Notes: generated from the sequence alone by a model not told the origin. 64,000 nt of DNA from Microbacterium sp. Leaf151 (GCF_001424225.1 NZ_LMOR01000002.1:372001-436000); one strand, 5' to 3'; counted from the first letter of the stretch, positions 17,425 to 27,223 are shown. Translations and numbers: made by a program.

Positions 17425-19937
17425 GCGCGCTTCGGCGCCGAACGCTGCGCTCGGTGTCGGTCGCGGCGGCGACCTGGGTGTCCGCCGGGCTGACCACCGC
17501 GATCCCGGATGCCATCCTCTTCGCCGTCGGGCTCGGCATCCTGTCCTGCATCGCCACCGCCGTCCTGGTGTGGCGTCGGCACCCCGTGCTGGCCGTCGCC
17601 GCGGTCGCGCTCGCGTGCGCAGCCGCGACCGCGGGGACCGTCGCATCGCTTGCTCCCGTGCGGTCGCAGATCGCCGCAATTGAAGCGGAGGGCGGTCGCT
17701 ACCTCGAGCTCGATGTGACGGTCACCGGGCGCATCGACGGGTCGGCCGACGGGGGTGCCTGGTTCGACGCGACCGCCGCGACGGTGCGTGCGGGAGACAC
17801 GACCGTGGTCGGCGCGATTCCCGCCCGTGTGCTCGTCGATCCGGGCGGACGGGCGGCGCTCGCGCGAGCGAGCATGGGCAGCACGGTGTCGTTGTCTGGG
17901 CGAGCGATCCCGGCCGCGGCGGGGGAGCGTGCCGCGCTCGTCGTGCGGGGCAGCGAGGTCGTCTCGGCGACCGAGCCGACCGGTGTCTGGGCGTGGTTCG
18001 AGGGCCTGCGCGATGCGCTGGTCGCATCCACACGCGGTCTACCGCAACCAGGGGCCGGTCTCGTCCCGGGGCTCGCCGTCGGCGACACCTCCAGCCTCGA
18101 CTCGGCGACCGAGGCCGCCATGAACGCGTCTTCGCTCTCGCACCTGACCGCCGTCTCGGGCGCGAACTGCGCCATCGTGGTGGGCGCGGCCTTCGCCCTC
18201 CTCGCCCTGTGCGGCGCACCCCGCGGCCTCCGCGTCGGTGGGGCGTTCGTCGTCCTGGCCGCCTTCGTCGCCTTGGTCACTCCGGAGCCGAGTGTCGTCC
18301 GGGCGGCGGCCATGGCCTCGGTGGCGATGATCGCGGTGGCTCTGGGCCGCCCGGCGATGGGCGTTGCGGTGCTGTCCCTCGCCGTCACCGTGCTGCTCGT
18401 CATCGACCCCTGGCTGGCGCGCTCTCTGGGCTTCGCACTCTCCGCCGCGGCGACCGGTGCCCTGCTCGTACTCGCGCGCCCGCTCGCCACGGGACTCGGT
18501 CGATGGATGCCGAGAGCCCTCGCCCTCGCCATCGCCGTTCCGACGTCGGCCCAGATCGTCTGCGGCCCGCTCATCGTGCTCATCGACCCGCACGTCCCCC
18601 TGCTCGGCGTTGCGGCCAACCTCGTCGCCGATCCGGCCGCAGCCCCCGCGACGATCGCCGGGGCACTCGCGTGCGTCGCGCCGTTCCCCTGGTTGCGCGA
18701 TGGACTGACCGCCCTGGCCTGGGTGCCCGCGGCGTGGATCGCCGCCGTCGCGCACACGAGTTCTTCGGTCGCCGCGCAGAACCTCCCCTGGCCCGACGGG
18801 CCGGCCGGGGCGATACTCCTCGCTCTCGTCGGAGCCGCCCTCCATCTGGTGATCGTGCGTCCTCGACGCCTGCCCCGCCTCACCGGCCTCGCGTCGGCGG
18901 CGATGGCCGTCGTCCTCGGTCTCGTCCTGGGGAGTTCCGCGGTGCGCACGGTCGCGGGGCCGCTCACCGTACCCTCCACGTGGCAGCTCGCGATGTGCGA
19001 CGTCGGGCAGGGCGACGCGACGCTGTGGCGGTCCGGAGGTGCGACCGCATTGGTCGACACCGGTCCTGATCCCGCAGCTCTCGACCGCTGCCTGGCCCAG
19101 TTCGGCATCGACCGGATCGATCTGCTCGTCCTCACCCACTTCGATCTCGACCACGTCGGGGGTTCGCCGGCTGTGATCGGTCGGGCCGCTCTCGTCGTGC
19201 ACGGTCCGGTGGACGGTCACGCCGACCAGCGGCTGCTCGACCGTTTCGCGGCGGCGGGCGCGCAGCTGCAGCAGGCGACGACGGGGACCGCGGGGGCGCT
19301 GGGCGCCACGCGGTGGCAGGCGCTCGGTCCGGCACCCCGTACAGACCCCGGCAACGACGCGAGCGTCGCGATCGACGTCGCGGGCGTCGATTTCCCCCGA
19401 ACGGTGCTCCTCGGCGATCTCGGCGAGGAGTCGCAGGCGGCCCTGCGACGGCGCGTGGACGTGCCCCGGGTGCAGATCGTGAAAGTGGCGCACCACGGCA
19501 GCGCAGACCAGGATGCCGGTCTGTATCAGGATCTGCATCCGACGGTCGGATTGATCGGTGTGGGTGCTGACAACGACTACGGCCACCCGACCGCCTCTCT
19601 CCTGTCGATGCTGAGAGCCCTCGGCACCGCGATCGGGCGCACCGATCAGGACGGAGCGCTGGCCGTCTGGCTCGATGCCCACGGCACGCTGACGCTCTGG
19701 CGGGAGCATGCGGGGGAGCCGGGGGCGCCGGAGAACCCGAGCCAGGCGCCGCGTGAGACAGGAAAAGCGGTGGCGGGCCCGGCTCGCGGCGTCGGGTGGA
19801 TCCGAGTGAACGGAGGCGGTCCTGAAGGGGGTGGATGGGCAGCGGGGCGAGGCGCACCGCGCGAGGGGGTTCCGAGTGGGACACGGAGGGCGCCGAGGGG
19901 CACCGGCGGTCGGGCGCGCCCGAGTTCCGGCGCCTGA
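17421..19937 (+). CDS. comEC: ComEC/Rec2-family DNA internalisation protein (838 aa)
   Basis: Polytopic channel proposed to bring single-stranded DNA across the membrane. An N-terminal helical pair precedes a beta-rich OB-like region (LELDVTVTGRIDG near 95). The competence domain follows with the motif SHLTAVSGANCAIVVG near 239-254 and about ten helices. The C-terminal metallo-beta-lactamase domain has LTHFDLDHVGG near 571 and VKVAHHGS near 690. After the usual end (LTLWRE, about residue 760) there is an unusual Gly/Pro/Arg-rich tail of about 75 residues. Together with comEA it suggests at least remnant competence, although pilus genes are not in the window. Confidence 0.93.
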   Translation: MSALRRRTLRSVSVAAATWVSAGLTTAIPDAILFAVGLGILSCIATAVLVWRRHPVLAVAAVALACAAATAGTVASLAPVRSQIAAIEAEGGRYLELDVTVTGRIDGSADGGAWFDATAATVRAGDTTVVGAIPARVLVDPGGRAALARASMGSTVSLSGRAIPAAAGERAALVVRGSEVVSATEPTGVWAWFEGLRDALVASTRGLPQPGAGLVPGLAVGDTSSLDSATEAAMNASSLSHLTAVSGANCAIVVGAAFALLALCGAPRGLRVGGAFVVLAAFVALVTPEPSVVRAAAMASVAMIAVALGRPAMGVAVLSLAVTVLLVIDPWLARSLGFALSAAATGALLVLARPLATGLGRWMPRALALAIAVPTSAQIVCGPLIVLIDPHVPLLGVAANLVADPAAAPATIAGALACVAPFPWLRDGLTALAWVPAAWIAAVAHTSSSVAAQNLPWPDGPAGAILLALVGAALHLVIVRPRRLPRLTGLASAAMAVVLGLVLGSSAVRTVAGPLTVPSTWQLAMCDVGQGDATLWRSGGATALVDTGPDPAALDRCLAQFGIDRIDLLVLTHFDLDHVGGSPAVIGRAALVVHGPVDGHADQRLLDRFAAAGAQLQQATTGTAGALGATRWQALGPAPRTDPGNDASVAIDVAGVDFPRTVLLGDLGEESQAALRRRVDVPRVQIVKVAHHGSADQDAGLYQDLHPTVGLIGVGADNDYGHPTASLLSMLRALGTAIGRTDQDGALAVWLDAHGTLTLWREHAGEPGAPENPSQAPRETGKAVAGPARGVGWIRVNGGGPEGGGWAAGRGAPREGVPSGTRRAPRGTGGRARPSSGA

Positions 19938-20016
19938 CGGCGACGGGGCTCGCGGGGCACGGGGATGAGCCGACGCACCGGGACACGGTGTCGGAGCCGA
20001 TCGCTAGGCTGGGGGA

Positions 20017-21054
20017 GTGACCCCGGCACCCCGACGCTCCGCCCCCGCGAAGGCGAAGTCGGCCATCCCCCAGGTGTCGTGGCGCGCCCCGCAGCCGGCG
20101 CCGATCGTCCTCATCTCGGGGCCCGAAGAGGTCTGCGCCGAGCGCGCGACCGCCGGCATCCGCGCCATGCTCAAGAGCGAAGATCCGAGCCTCGAGGTCA
20201 CCGACATCCGCGCCGACGACTACGCCGCCGGCACCTTGCTCGGCGTGACCTCGCCGTCGCTGTTCGGCGAGCCCCGGCTCGTGCGTGTGAGCGGCGTCGA
20301 GAAGTGCAGCGATACGTTCCTCGCCGAGGCGGTGTCGTACCTCGCATATCCGCAAGATGGAGCCACTGTCGTGCTCCGGCACACCGGCGCGAGCGTGCGA
20401 GGCAAGAAGCTGCTCGACGGCATCCGGTCGGGTCAGGGTGGCGGTATCGAGATCGCCTGTCCTGCTGTCAAACGCGACTCCGACCGCTTCGACTTCGCCG
20501 TCGGCGAGTTCAGGGCGGCGCAGAAGCGCATCGCGCCGGTGGCCCTGCGCTCACTCGTCTCGGCGTTCGCCGACGATCTCACCGAGCTGGCCGCCGCCTG
20601 CCAGCAGCTGATCGCCGACGTACCCGGCGACATCGACGAGCGCACCGTCGAGCGCTATTACGGCGGCCGCGTCGAGACGTCCGCCTTCACCGTCGCCGAC
20701 ACCGCTATCGCGGGCCAATACGGGCCGGCGCTGCTCGCGCTCCGTCACGCGCTGGCATCCGGAGCCGACCCCGTCCCCCTCGTCGCCGCCGTCGCCATGA
20801 AGCTGCGGACGATGGCACGAGTCGCCGGCACCCGCGAGTCGTCGCCGGCCCTCGCGCAACGACTCGGCATGAAGGACTGGCAGGTCGACCGCGCCCGCCG
20901 CGACCTCGTCGGCTGGACCGGCAACACGCTCGGCATGGCCATCCACGCCACCGCCCGGGCCGACGCCGAAGTGAAGGGCGCATCGCGCGACTCGGTCTTC
21001 GCCCTCGAGCGCATGATCACGATCATCGCCACGCGCGCGCCTTACGGCGACTGA
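20017..21054 (+). CDS. holA: DNA polymerase III delta subunit (345 aa)
   Basis: Clamp-loader subunit that opens the beta sliding clamp. The family core is visible: IVLISGPEEVCAERATAGIR near 29, VTSPSLFGEPRLVRV near 79, and LVSAFADDLTELAAACQQLI near 181, followed by the helical C-terminal domain with FTVADTAI and the LGMKDWQVDRARRDL segment near 285. Length is normal. The GTG start at 20017 has a TAGGCT box (20005-20010) 6 nt upstream. Its position after comEA-comEC is the common bacterial order, and rpsT follows convergently. Confidence 0.95.
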   Translation: MTPAPRRSAPAKAKSAIPQVSWRAPQPAPIVLISGPEEVCAERATAGIRAMLKSEDPSLEVTDIRADDYAAGTLLGVTSPSLFGEPRLVRVSGVEKCSDTFLAEAVSYLAYPQDGATVVLRHTGASVRGKKLLDGIRSGQGGGIEIACPAVKRDSDRFDFAVGEFRAAQKRIAPVALRSLVSAFADDLTELAAACQQLIADVPGDIDERTVERYYGGRVETSAFTVADTAIAGQYGPALLALRHALASGADPVPLVAAVAMKLRTMARVAGTRESSPALAQRLGMKDWQVDRARRDLVGWTGNTLGMAIHATARADAEVKGASRDSVFALERMITIIATRAPYGD

Positions 21055-21082
21055 GTCCGCCGTCGCGCGCAACGGCATCCGG

Positions 21083-21328
21083 TCAGCGTCGCATCAGGTG
21101 ACGCGCGAGGAACGTCGCCGCCATCAATGTGAGCCGGGGCTCCGCCCGGCGGAGGTCACGGACCACGACGACCTCCCCGTGATCGGGCGAGGCGACCGCG
21201 GCCGCCCACCTCAGTGCCGGCTCCGGAGGCTGCCCGCTCGCGGGAACATCTCCTCCGAACAGCTCCACAAGACGCTCTCGCGGGTCCTCCCGGTCACCGA
21301 AGAATTTCGCCGCGCGCTCACTCTGCAT
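21083..21328 (-). CDS. Small conserved-looking protein (81 aa)
   Basis: Function unknown. An ideal ribosome-binding site (AGGAGGTACGAC) directly precedes the ATG at 21328, which is the main reason I accept it. The protein has an acidic N-terminal half (FFGDREDPRERLVELFGG) and a C-terminal half with alternating hydrophobic and basic residues (EVVVVRDLRRAEPRLTLMAATFLARHLM). No signal peptide or membrane segment is visible. It ends 29 bp from the convergent holA stop. Confidence 0.7.
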   Translation of the reverse strand: MQSERAAKFFGDREDPRERLVELFGGDVPASGQPPEPALRWAAAVASPDHGEVVVVRDLRRAEPRLTLMAATFLARHLMRR

Positions 21329-21601
21329 GTCGTACCTCCTGGCAACCAGGCTATGAAGGGGCGACCGAGGCCCGCATCCTCCGAGGGGATGAGTTGGTGC
21401 GCCGCGAGATGCACCGTCGACCGCGTCTGTGCACCAGGGCCGCGGTCCGCTCAGGTCGAGACGGCGGTGAACCGGCGCGGTCCCACTGGGGGCTCAGGGG
21501 AGGAGATGCGGGGAGGGGAGGACCGAATCGCGCCCGTTGGTCCTCCGCTCGTCCCACCCCCTCCGCTCCGCACACGGCCCGCCCCGCGCACACCGCCCCG
21601 G

Positions 21602-21830
21602 CCTCCGCACCTCGCCCAGCCTCCGCACACCGCCCCGGCCTCCGCACCTCGCCCAGCCTCCGCACACCGCCCCGGCCTCCGCACCTCGCCCGGCCTCCGC
21701 ACCTCGCCCGGCCTCCGCACACCGCCGCGGCCTCCGCACCTCGCCCGACCCTTGCCGCGACCCCGGCCTCCGCACCTCGCCCGGCCTTTGCACGCGACCC
21801 CGGCTTCCGCCCGTCGCCCGGTCTCTGCGC
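21602..21830. repeat. Minisatellite of alternating 18- and 19-bp units
   Basis: Eight clean units occupy 21602-21748. The 18-bp form CCTCCGCACCTCGCCCAG (or ending GG) alternates with the 19-bp form CCTCCGCACACCGCCCCGG, first as two 37-bp pairs, then in mixed order. Degenerate copies continue to about 21830. The opposite strand is G-rich with runs of GGGG. It lies between holA and rpsT. Confidence 0.9.
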
Positions 21831-21898
21831 GCCCATCGTCACCACCCGGATACGCCCCCGCCTCGCCGTGGCGAGGCACGACCCGCTCCGGAAACGAC

Positions 21899-21931
21899 GA
21901 AGCCCGCCCCGCAGATGCGGGACGGGCTTTC
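21899..21931 (-). terminator. rpsT terminator
   Basis: Arms 21900-21913 and 21916-21929 form a 14-bp stem with one mismatch, in the right place about 18 nt after the rpsT stop on the minus strand, followed there by TCGTCGTTT. Confidence 0.85.
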
Positions 21932-21947
21932 GAAGAAATGCTGCGGC

Positions 21948-22208
21948 TCAGAGAGCGGCGACCGACTTCGCGATGGCCGACTTGCGGTTCGCGGCCTGGT
22001 TCGAGTGAATGACACCCTTGCTCACGGCCTTGTCGAGCTTCTTGGTCGCGACGACGAGGGCCTTCTCAGCGGCCTCCTTGTCACCGGCCAGCACGGCTTC
22101 CTTCGTGCGACGCACGTGCGTCTTCAGCTCGCTCTTGACGGCCTTGTTGCGCTCGCGCGCCTTCTCGTTGGTCTTGTTGCGCTTGATCTGCGACTTGATA
22201 TTCGCCAC
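21948..22208 (-). CDS. rpsT: 30S ribosomal protein S20 (86 aa)
   Basis: Primary 16S rRNA-binding protein of the small subunit. The whole sequence is the bS20 fold: [20 protein letters not shown] at the start, [20 protein letters not shown] in the middle and [19 protein letters not shown] at the end. GTG at 22208 begins the family homology; no upstream start is needed. A likely promoter box TAGACT on the minus strand (22326-22321) gives a leader of about 105 nt, long enough for feedback control. Confidence 0.98.
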   Translation of the reverse strand: MANIKSQIKRNKTNEKARERNKAVKSELKTHVRRTKEAVLAGDKEAAEKALVVATKKLDKAVSKGVIHSNQAANRKSAIAKSVAAL

Positions 22209-22326
22209 GTCGACGGTCTTTCGTTTGAGTGAGTGTTGGAAGTGCCGGGCGAGCGGTAGAGGGGCGCTGCACCGGCGGTCGTGGAGGTCGGGAAAAACCC
22301 CACACGCAAGCCAAGGACCGAGTCTA

Positions 22327-23049
22327 TCAGCTAGACGCCTCCACCGTGGTGAGCGCCACGTCCAGCACGGCGTTGAACACGCGCGGGCGCATCGCAGTGA
22401 CGATGTGTGTCGTGCGCGGCACGATGACGAGCTCGGCGTGCGGGGCGACGGCGGTGAACAGCTTCTCGTTGATGCGCAGCTGGTCCCACTGTCCGTTGAC
22501 GAACCACAGCGGCACCGTGATCCTGCGGAGGGATGCCAGCAGGTCGAGGTCGGAGAGTGAGGCCAGGGCGATGTGCTGTGCGTCGAGGGCGTATCCACCG
22601 GCGCCGAAATCGGGACGCGTCTCGGGCGGCAGGGTGAGATCGAGCACCCGGTCGGTGAACCCCATGCCGCGGTCGGGGAGGCTGTCGGCGCGACGGATCA
22701 GATAGCGGTAGGTCGCCAGCGCCGGACCGCGAGGAAGAGACGTGCACGACGCGGCGACCAACGCGGCCACGGGCGGCGGATCCTCCCGCCCGAGGTAGTC
22801 GATCGACAGCAGCCCGCCCATCGAATGCCCGACCAGCACGACGGGCCCGTGCTCGGCGGCATCCCGAACCGCCCGGTCGATCGTGGCGTACGCCTCGTCG
22901 AGGGTGAACGGCTCCCCGCGGCGCGTGCCGTGACCGGGAAGGTCGACCGCGGTCACCGGGTTGCCGCGCTCCTGCAGGTGCGCGACCTGCGCCCGCCACA
23001 TGGTGGACGACGTGCGGATGCCGTGCACGAACACGACCTGGACCGTCAT
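22327..23049 (-). CDS. Alpha/beta hydrolase (240 aa)
   Basis: Serine hydrolase of unknown substrate. It opens with [16 protein letters not shown] (oxyanion-hole HG), has the nucleophile elbow VGHSMGG near residue 74, and the late catalytic acid and histidine regions NGQWDQLR near 187 and [11 protein letters not shown] near 215. No signal peptide, so cytosolic. I chose ATG 23049 because it starts the fold and has a minus-strand TACAGT box (23062-23057) 7 nt upstream. It diverges from lepA. Confidence 0.92.
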   Translation of the reverse strand: MTVQVVFVHGIRTSSTMWRAQVAHLQERGNPVTAVDLPGHGTRRGEPFTLDEAYATIDRAVRDAAEHGPVVLVGHSMGGLLSIDYLGREDPPPVAALVAASCTSLPRGPALATYRYLIRRADSLPDRGMGFTDRVLDLTLPPETRPDFGAGGYALDAQHIALASLSDLDLLASLRRITVPLWFVNGQWDQLRINEKLFTAVAPHAELVIVPRTTHIVTAMRPRVFNAVLDVALTTVEASS

Positions 23050-23056
23050 GGCATCC

Positions 23057-23267
23057 ACTGTATGAGGGTGTGCCGCGGCGAGACCTGTGAGCCCGAGCGC
23101 CGACATCACACGATCGCGATGAGAGCACACGCTCGCAGATGACGCGAACGTGCGGTCTCGCGCCGACCGCGTGATCTCGCGACCGCCGCCGTCGCGGCCG
23201 GGGAGGAGCCTGGATGCCGGGACCCTGAGCATCCGCGGACGGCGATGTCGGCGCACCACCGTAGAAT
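23057..23267. promoter_or_regulatory. Divergent leaderless promoters of the hydrolase gene and lepA
   Basis: Minus-strand TACAGT (23062-23057) is 7 nt from the hydrolase ATG. Plus-strand TAGAAT (23262-23267) is 9 nt from the lepA ATG. The 200 bp between them show no other clear signal. Confidence 0.6.
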
Positions 23268-23276
23268 CGTCGGAAC

Positions 23277-25121
23277 ATGTCACCCCGCGCCCTGAAGCCC
23301 CTCGAGCCGTCTGCCACCCCGCCGGAGCAGATCCGCAACTTCTGCATCATCGCCCACATCGACCACGGCAAGTCGACGCTGGCCGACCGCATGCTGCAGA
23401 TCACCGGCGTCGTCAGCGACCGCGATATGCGTGCGCAGTACCTCGACCGCATGGACATCGAGCGTGAGCGCGGCATCACGATCAAGTCGCAGGCGGTCCG
23501 GATGCCGTGGGCCACCGCCGACGGCACCTTCGCCCTGAACATGATCGACACGCCCGGTCACGTCGACTTCACCTACGAGGTCAGTCGCTCGCTCGCCGCA
23601 TGCGAGGGCGCCATCCTGCTGGTCGACGCCGCGCAGGGCATCGAGGCCCAGACGCTGGCCAACCTCTACCTGGCGCTCGAGAACGACCTGCAGATCATCC
23701 CGGTGCTGAACAAGATCGACCTGCCGGCGGCCGACCCCGAGAAGTACGCGGCCGAGCTCGCCGGCCTCATCGGTGGAAACCCCGAAGACGTGCTGCGCGT
23801 GAGCGGCAAGACCGGCATGGGCGTCGAAGAGCTGCTCGACCTGATCGTCGAGAAGATCCCCGCCCCCGTCGGCAAGCCCGACGCCCCGGCCCGGGCGATG
23901 ATCTTCGACTCGGTCTACGACGCGTACCGCGGTGTGGTCACCTACGTCCGCATGATCGACGGGTCGCTGCAGCCGCGCGAGCGCATCCAGATGATGTCGA
24001 CCACCGCCACGCACGAGCTGCTCGAGATCGGCGTCTCCAGCCCCGAGCCGGTGCCCACCCGCGGCCTCGGCGTCGGCGAGGTGGGCTACCTCATCACCGG
24101 TGTGAAAGACGTGCGCCAGTCCAAGGTCGGCGACACGATCACCACCCACCGCAAGCCCGCCACCCAGGCGCTGCCCGGGTACACCGACCCGAAGCCCATG
24201 GTCTTCTCGGGCATCTATCCGATCGACGGCAGCGACTACGCCGAGCTGCGGGAAGCGCTCGACAAGCTCAAGCTGTCCGACGCCTCGCTGCAGTACGAGC
24301 CCGAGACCTCGGTCGCGCTCGGCTTCGGCTTCCGCGCGGGCTTCCTGGGGCTTCTGCACCTCGAGATCATCACCGAGCGCCTCTCGCGCGAGTTCGGGCT
24401 CGACCTCATCACCACGGCACCGTCGGTGACCTACGAGGTCACCACCGACACCGGCGAGACCGTCTCGGTCACCAACCCCAGCGAGTACCCCGACGGACGT
24501 GTCGCGTCGGTGTCGGAGCCGATCGTCAAGGTCGGCATCCTGCTGCCGAAGGACTACGTGGGCACGGTCATGGAACTCTGCCAGACGCGCCGCGGCACGC
24601 TCCTCGGCATGGAATACCTCAGCGAAGACCGCGTCGAGCTGCGTTACCACATGCCCCTCGGCGAGATCGTCTTCGATTTCTTCGATCACCTCAAATCGCG
24701 CACGCAGGGCTACGCGAGCCTCGACTACGAACCGGCCGGCCAGCAGACCGCCGACCTGGTCAAGGTCGACATCCTGCTGCAGGGCGACAAGGTCGACGCG
24801 TTCAGCTCGATCGTGCACCGTGAGAAGGCGTACGCCTACGGCACGCTCATGGCCGAGCGCCTGCGCAAGCTCATCCCGCGCCAACAGTTCGAGGTACCGA
24901 TCCAGGCCGCCATCGGCGCCCGCATCATCGCGCGCGAGACCATCCGCGCCATCCGCAAAGACGTGCTCGCCAAGTGCTACGGCGGTGACATCACCCGCAA
25001 GCGCAAGCTCCTCGAGAAGCAGAAAGAGGGCAAGAAGCGCATGAAGATGGTGGGTCGCGTCGAGGTGCCGCAAGAGGCGTTCATCGCCGCGCTGTCGGGC
25101 GACGTCGAGGCCAAGAAGTAA
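23277..25121 (+). CDS. lepA: Elongation factor 4 (LepA), ribosome back-translocation GTPase (614 aa)
   Basis: Translational GTPase that acts on stalled or mis-translocated ribosomes. The G1 motif is in [16 protein letters not shown] (about 22-37), G2 in [14 protein letters not shown]3 in DTPGHVDF, and G4 in [14 protein letters not shown]. The LepA-specific C-terminal domain is seen in [20 protein letters not shown] near 564 and [16 protein letters not shown] at the end. Normal length. It is followed 25 bp later by the DUF1990 gene and then hemW, a common actinobacterial order. Confidence 0.98.
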   Translation: MSPRALKPLEPSATPPEQIRNFCIIAHIDHGKSTLADRMLQITGVVSDRDMRAQYLDRMDIERERGITIKSQAVRMPWATADGTFALNMIDTPGHVDFTYEVSRSLAACEGAILLVDAAQGIEAQTLANLYLALENDLQIIPVLNKIDLPAADPEKYAAELAGLIGGNPEDVLRVSGKTGMGVEELLDLIVEKIPAPVGKPDAPARAMIFDSVYDAYRGVVTYVRMIDGSLQPRERIQMMSTTATHELLEIGVSSPEPVPTRGLGVGEVGYLITGVKDVRQSKVGDTITTHRKPATQALPGYTDPKPMVFSGIYPIDGSDYAELREALDKLKLSDASLQYEPETSVALGFGFRAGFLGLLHLEIITERLSREFGLDLITTAPSVTYEVTTDTGETVSVTNPSEYPDGRVASVSEPIVKVGILLPKDYVGTVMELCQTRRGTLLGMEYLSEDRVELRYHMPLGEIVFDFFDHLKSRTQGYASLDYEPAGQQTADLVKVDILLQGDKVDAFSSIVHREKAYAYGTLMAERLRKLIPRQQFEVPIQAAIGARIIARETIRAIRKDVLAKCYGGDITRKRKLLEKQKEGKKRMKMVGRVEVPQEAFIAALSGDVEAKK

Positions 25122-25146
25122 CGCACCCAACCGAGAGGGGTGGATC

Positions 25147-25791
25147 ATGCGACGGCAGAATTTCACCGATGACACGGTCGACTACGCGGCGGTCGGCGCC
25201 ACTCAGGCGCCCGACCTGATGCAGTACCCGCCGGAGCATTCCGTGCCCGCCGAAGACGCGTGGCGAATCGGCAGTGGCGAGGAGCGTTTCGTCGCCGCGG
25301 GCGAGCTGCTGTTGTCATGGGCACCGCTGCGCGGCGAGGAGCTCAGCATCACCGACGTGCGCCCGGCATCCGGAGAAGGCTACGCCGGAGTCGGGTTCGA
25401 TGCCGAGGGGGCCCCGGTCGCCCCCAGCCGCCTCGAGGCCGAGCAGCGCTTCGCCGCCGACGGCACCCCGTTCGTCAGCCCCGGTACGGGTGTGCACCTG
25501 CACGGCAAGGTCGACGGTCACCGCGCCGACGCCGAGCTGCGGGTCATCTCGGTTTTCGAGGAGCCCCGTCGCGTCGGATTCATCCTCGGCACCGTCGGTC
25601 ACTCGATCGTCAGCGGCGAAGAGCTTTTCTCGATCGAATGGCGCGACAACGACGAGGTCTGGTTCGTCGTGCGTGCGTTCGATCGTCCGACCGCGCCCAC
25701 CTACCGGCTGTTCACCAGCCGCGTGCGCCGCCGCCGCAAGGCGCTTTTCGCGCGGTACCTGCGCGCGATCTCGCCGCTGTACACGTCCTGA
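25147..25791 (+). CDS. DUF1990 family protein (214 aa)
   Basis: Conserved protein of unknown function. The family is recognised from the beta-rich pattern with YAAVGATQAPDLMQYPP near the N-terminus, then VHLHGKVDG, LGTVGHSIVSGEELFSIEW near 155, and the C-terminal FTSRVRRRRKALFARYLRAI. It sits between lepA and hemW. An AGAGGGGTGG ribosome-binding site precedes the ATG, and its TGA overlaps the hemW start by one base. Confidence 0.88.
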   Translation: MRRQNFTDDTVDYAAVGATQAPDLMQYPPEHSVPAEDAWRIGSGEERFVAAGELLLSWAPLRGEELSITDVRPASGEGYAGVGFDAEGAPVAPSRLEAEQRFAADGTPFVSPGTGVHLHGKVDGHRADAELRVISVFEEPRRVGFILGTVGHSIVSGEELFSIEWRDNDEVWFVVRAFDRPTAPTYRLFTSRVRRRRKALFARYLRAISPLYTS

Positions 25792-27008
25792 TGGGCGGGC
25801 CTCTACCGCTCGGAGATCCTGCTCCCGCTGACGGCCGCCTCCCCGGCGACCTCGCCGTCGATCCCACCACCGATTTCGGTGTGTATCTGCACGTGCCCTT
25901 CTGCCGAGTGCGCTGCGGCTACTGCGACTTCAACACCTACACCGCGAGCGAACTGCGCGGTGCGCGGCAAGACGACTTCGCCGACACCCTCGCCGCGGAG
26001 GTGCGTCTGGCGGGTGCGGTGATGGATGCCGCGGGCGGTCGCCGCGCGGCATCCACCGTGTTCTTCGGGGGCGGAACGCCCACGCTCCTCCCGCCCGGCG
26101 ATCTGGCGACGATGCTGGACGCCGTGCGCACCGAGTTCGGGGTCGCCGACGGCGCCGAGGTGACCGTCGAGGCCAACCCCGACACCGTCGACGACGCCGT
26201 GATGCAGACGCTCGCATCGGCGGGGATCACCCGCGTGTCCATCGGCATGCAGTCCGCTCGTCCGCACGTGCTGGCCGCGCTCGACCGCACGCACGACCCC
26301 GCCAACGTCGCCACGGCGGTCTCGGCCGCACGGCGAGCGGGGCTGGACGTCTCGGTCGACCTCATCTACGGCGCGCCGGGGGAGTCGCTCGACGACTGGC
26401 GCGCCTCTCTCGAAGCCGCCACGGCTCTCGGGCCCGACCACATCTCGGCGTACGCGCTGATCGTCGAAGACGGCACCAAGCTCGCCCGGCAGATCCGTTC
26501 GGGCGTCGTCGAGGAGCCCTCCGACGACCTTCAAGCCGACATGTACGAACTGGCCGACGAGCTGCTCGCGGCCGCCGGGTACGACTGGTACGAGGTGTCG
26601 AACTGGTCTCGCGGAGTCACCCACCGCTCCCGCCACAATCTCGCCTACTGGCGGGGCACGGACTGGTGGGGTTTCGGCCCCGGAGCGCACAGCCACGTCG
26701 CGGGCCTGCGCTGGTGGAACGTGAAGCACCCGGCGGCGTACGCGCAGCGGATGGCGGCCGGAGAATCGCCGGCCGCGGGTCGGGAGCGCCCCGATGAGAC
26801 GGCACGACGCCTCGAGTCGGTGCTGCTGCGCAGTCGTATCCGCGAGGGCCTGGCGGTGTCGGAGCTGCTCGGCGAGGGGCGAAAGGCCGTGGCATCCCTC
26901 ATCGCCGACGGTCTCGTCGAGGGCGCGGATGCCGTGCGCGGGCGCATCGTGCTCACCCGCCGCGGGCGTCTGTTGGCGGATGCCGTGGTGCGGGCGCTCA
27001 CCGCCTGA
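25791..27008 (+). CDS. hemW: HemW-type radical SAM protein, putative heme chaperone (405 aa)
   Basis: Resembles coproporphyrinogen oxidase HemN but belongs to the HemW group, now regarded as heme chaperones. The radical SAM cluster motif is HVPFCRVRCGYCDF (cysteines of CxxxCxxC) near residues 35-48, followed by FFGGGTPTLL, VEANPDTV and VSIGMQS. HemW members lack the extra N-terminal residues of HemN, as here. ATG 25791 is coupled to the DUF1990 stop. The C-terminal HemN domain is present (ESVLLRSRIREGL near 344). Confidence 0.93.
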   Translation: MGGPLPLGDPAPADGRLPGDLAVDPTTDFGVYLHVPFCRVRCGYCDFNTYTASELRGARQDDFADTLAAEVRLAGAVMDAAGGRRAASTVFFGGGTPTLLPPGDLATMLDAVRTEFGVADGAEVTVEANPDTVDDAVMQTLASAGITRVSIGMQSARPHVLAALDRTHDPANVATAVSAARRAGLDVSVDLIYGAPGESLDDWRASLEAATALGPDHISAYALIVEDGTKLARQIRSGVVEEPSDDLQADMYELADELLAAAGYDWYEVSNWSRGVTHRSRHNLAYWRGTDWWGFGPGAHSHVAGLRWWNVKHPAAYAQRMAAGESPAAGRERPDETARRLESVLLRSRIREGLAVSELLGEGRKAVASLIADGLVEGADAVRGRIVLTRRGRLLADAVVRALTA

Positions 27009-27053
27009 CGGCGCACCGCGCGTTCCGGAGTGCATGCCGCGCCTCGGGGAAGC

Positions 27054-27223
27054 TGCGACAAACGCGATCGCGAGGCAGAAACGCGCCGTTGAGCCGTCTC
27101 CTCCACGCCAGGGCGTTTCTGGCGGCGCTGAGGTCGCGTGCCGGGCAGTGCGACAACGGCGATCGCGAGGCAGAAACGCGCCGTCGAGCCGTTTCCTCCA
27201 CGCCAGGGCGTTACTCGCAGCGC
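27054..27223. repeat. Direct duplication of a 75-bp imperfect palindrome
   Basis: Copy A (27054-27128) and copy B (27149-27223) match at about 68 of 75 positions by eye. In copy A the inner part is bounded by CAGAAACGC (27076-27084) and its exact complement GCGTTTCTG (27113-27121). In copy B the right end is mutated. The form resembles a REP or miniature transposable element. Confidence 0.8.

Larger units (their letters stand above)
21329..21947. other. 619-bp gene-free region with a tandem-repeat core
   Basis: No credible gene. The stretch holds the Shine-Dalgarno region of the 81-aa gene at its left end, a GC-rich unstructured part, the minisatellite array at 21602-21830, a small palindrome at 21862-21876 and the rpsT terminator. 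Open frames across it are artefacts of the repeat: the 37-bp period is not a multiple of three. Confidence 0.75.

Noticed and set aside
17699..19709. Minus-strand frames opposite comEC
   Set aside because: No family pattern, very basic or acidic composition, and comEC is complete on the plus strand.
21602..21830. CRISPR array
   Set aside because: Units of 18-19 bp are directly adjacent with no unique spacers, and no cas gene is present.
21098..22012. Plus-strand frame of 304 codons through the minisatellite
   Set aside because: It consists of Pro/Arg/Ala repeats made by the non-triplet tandem array and runs into rpsT on the other strand.
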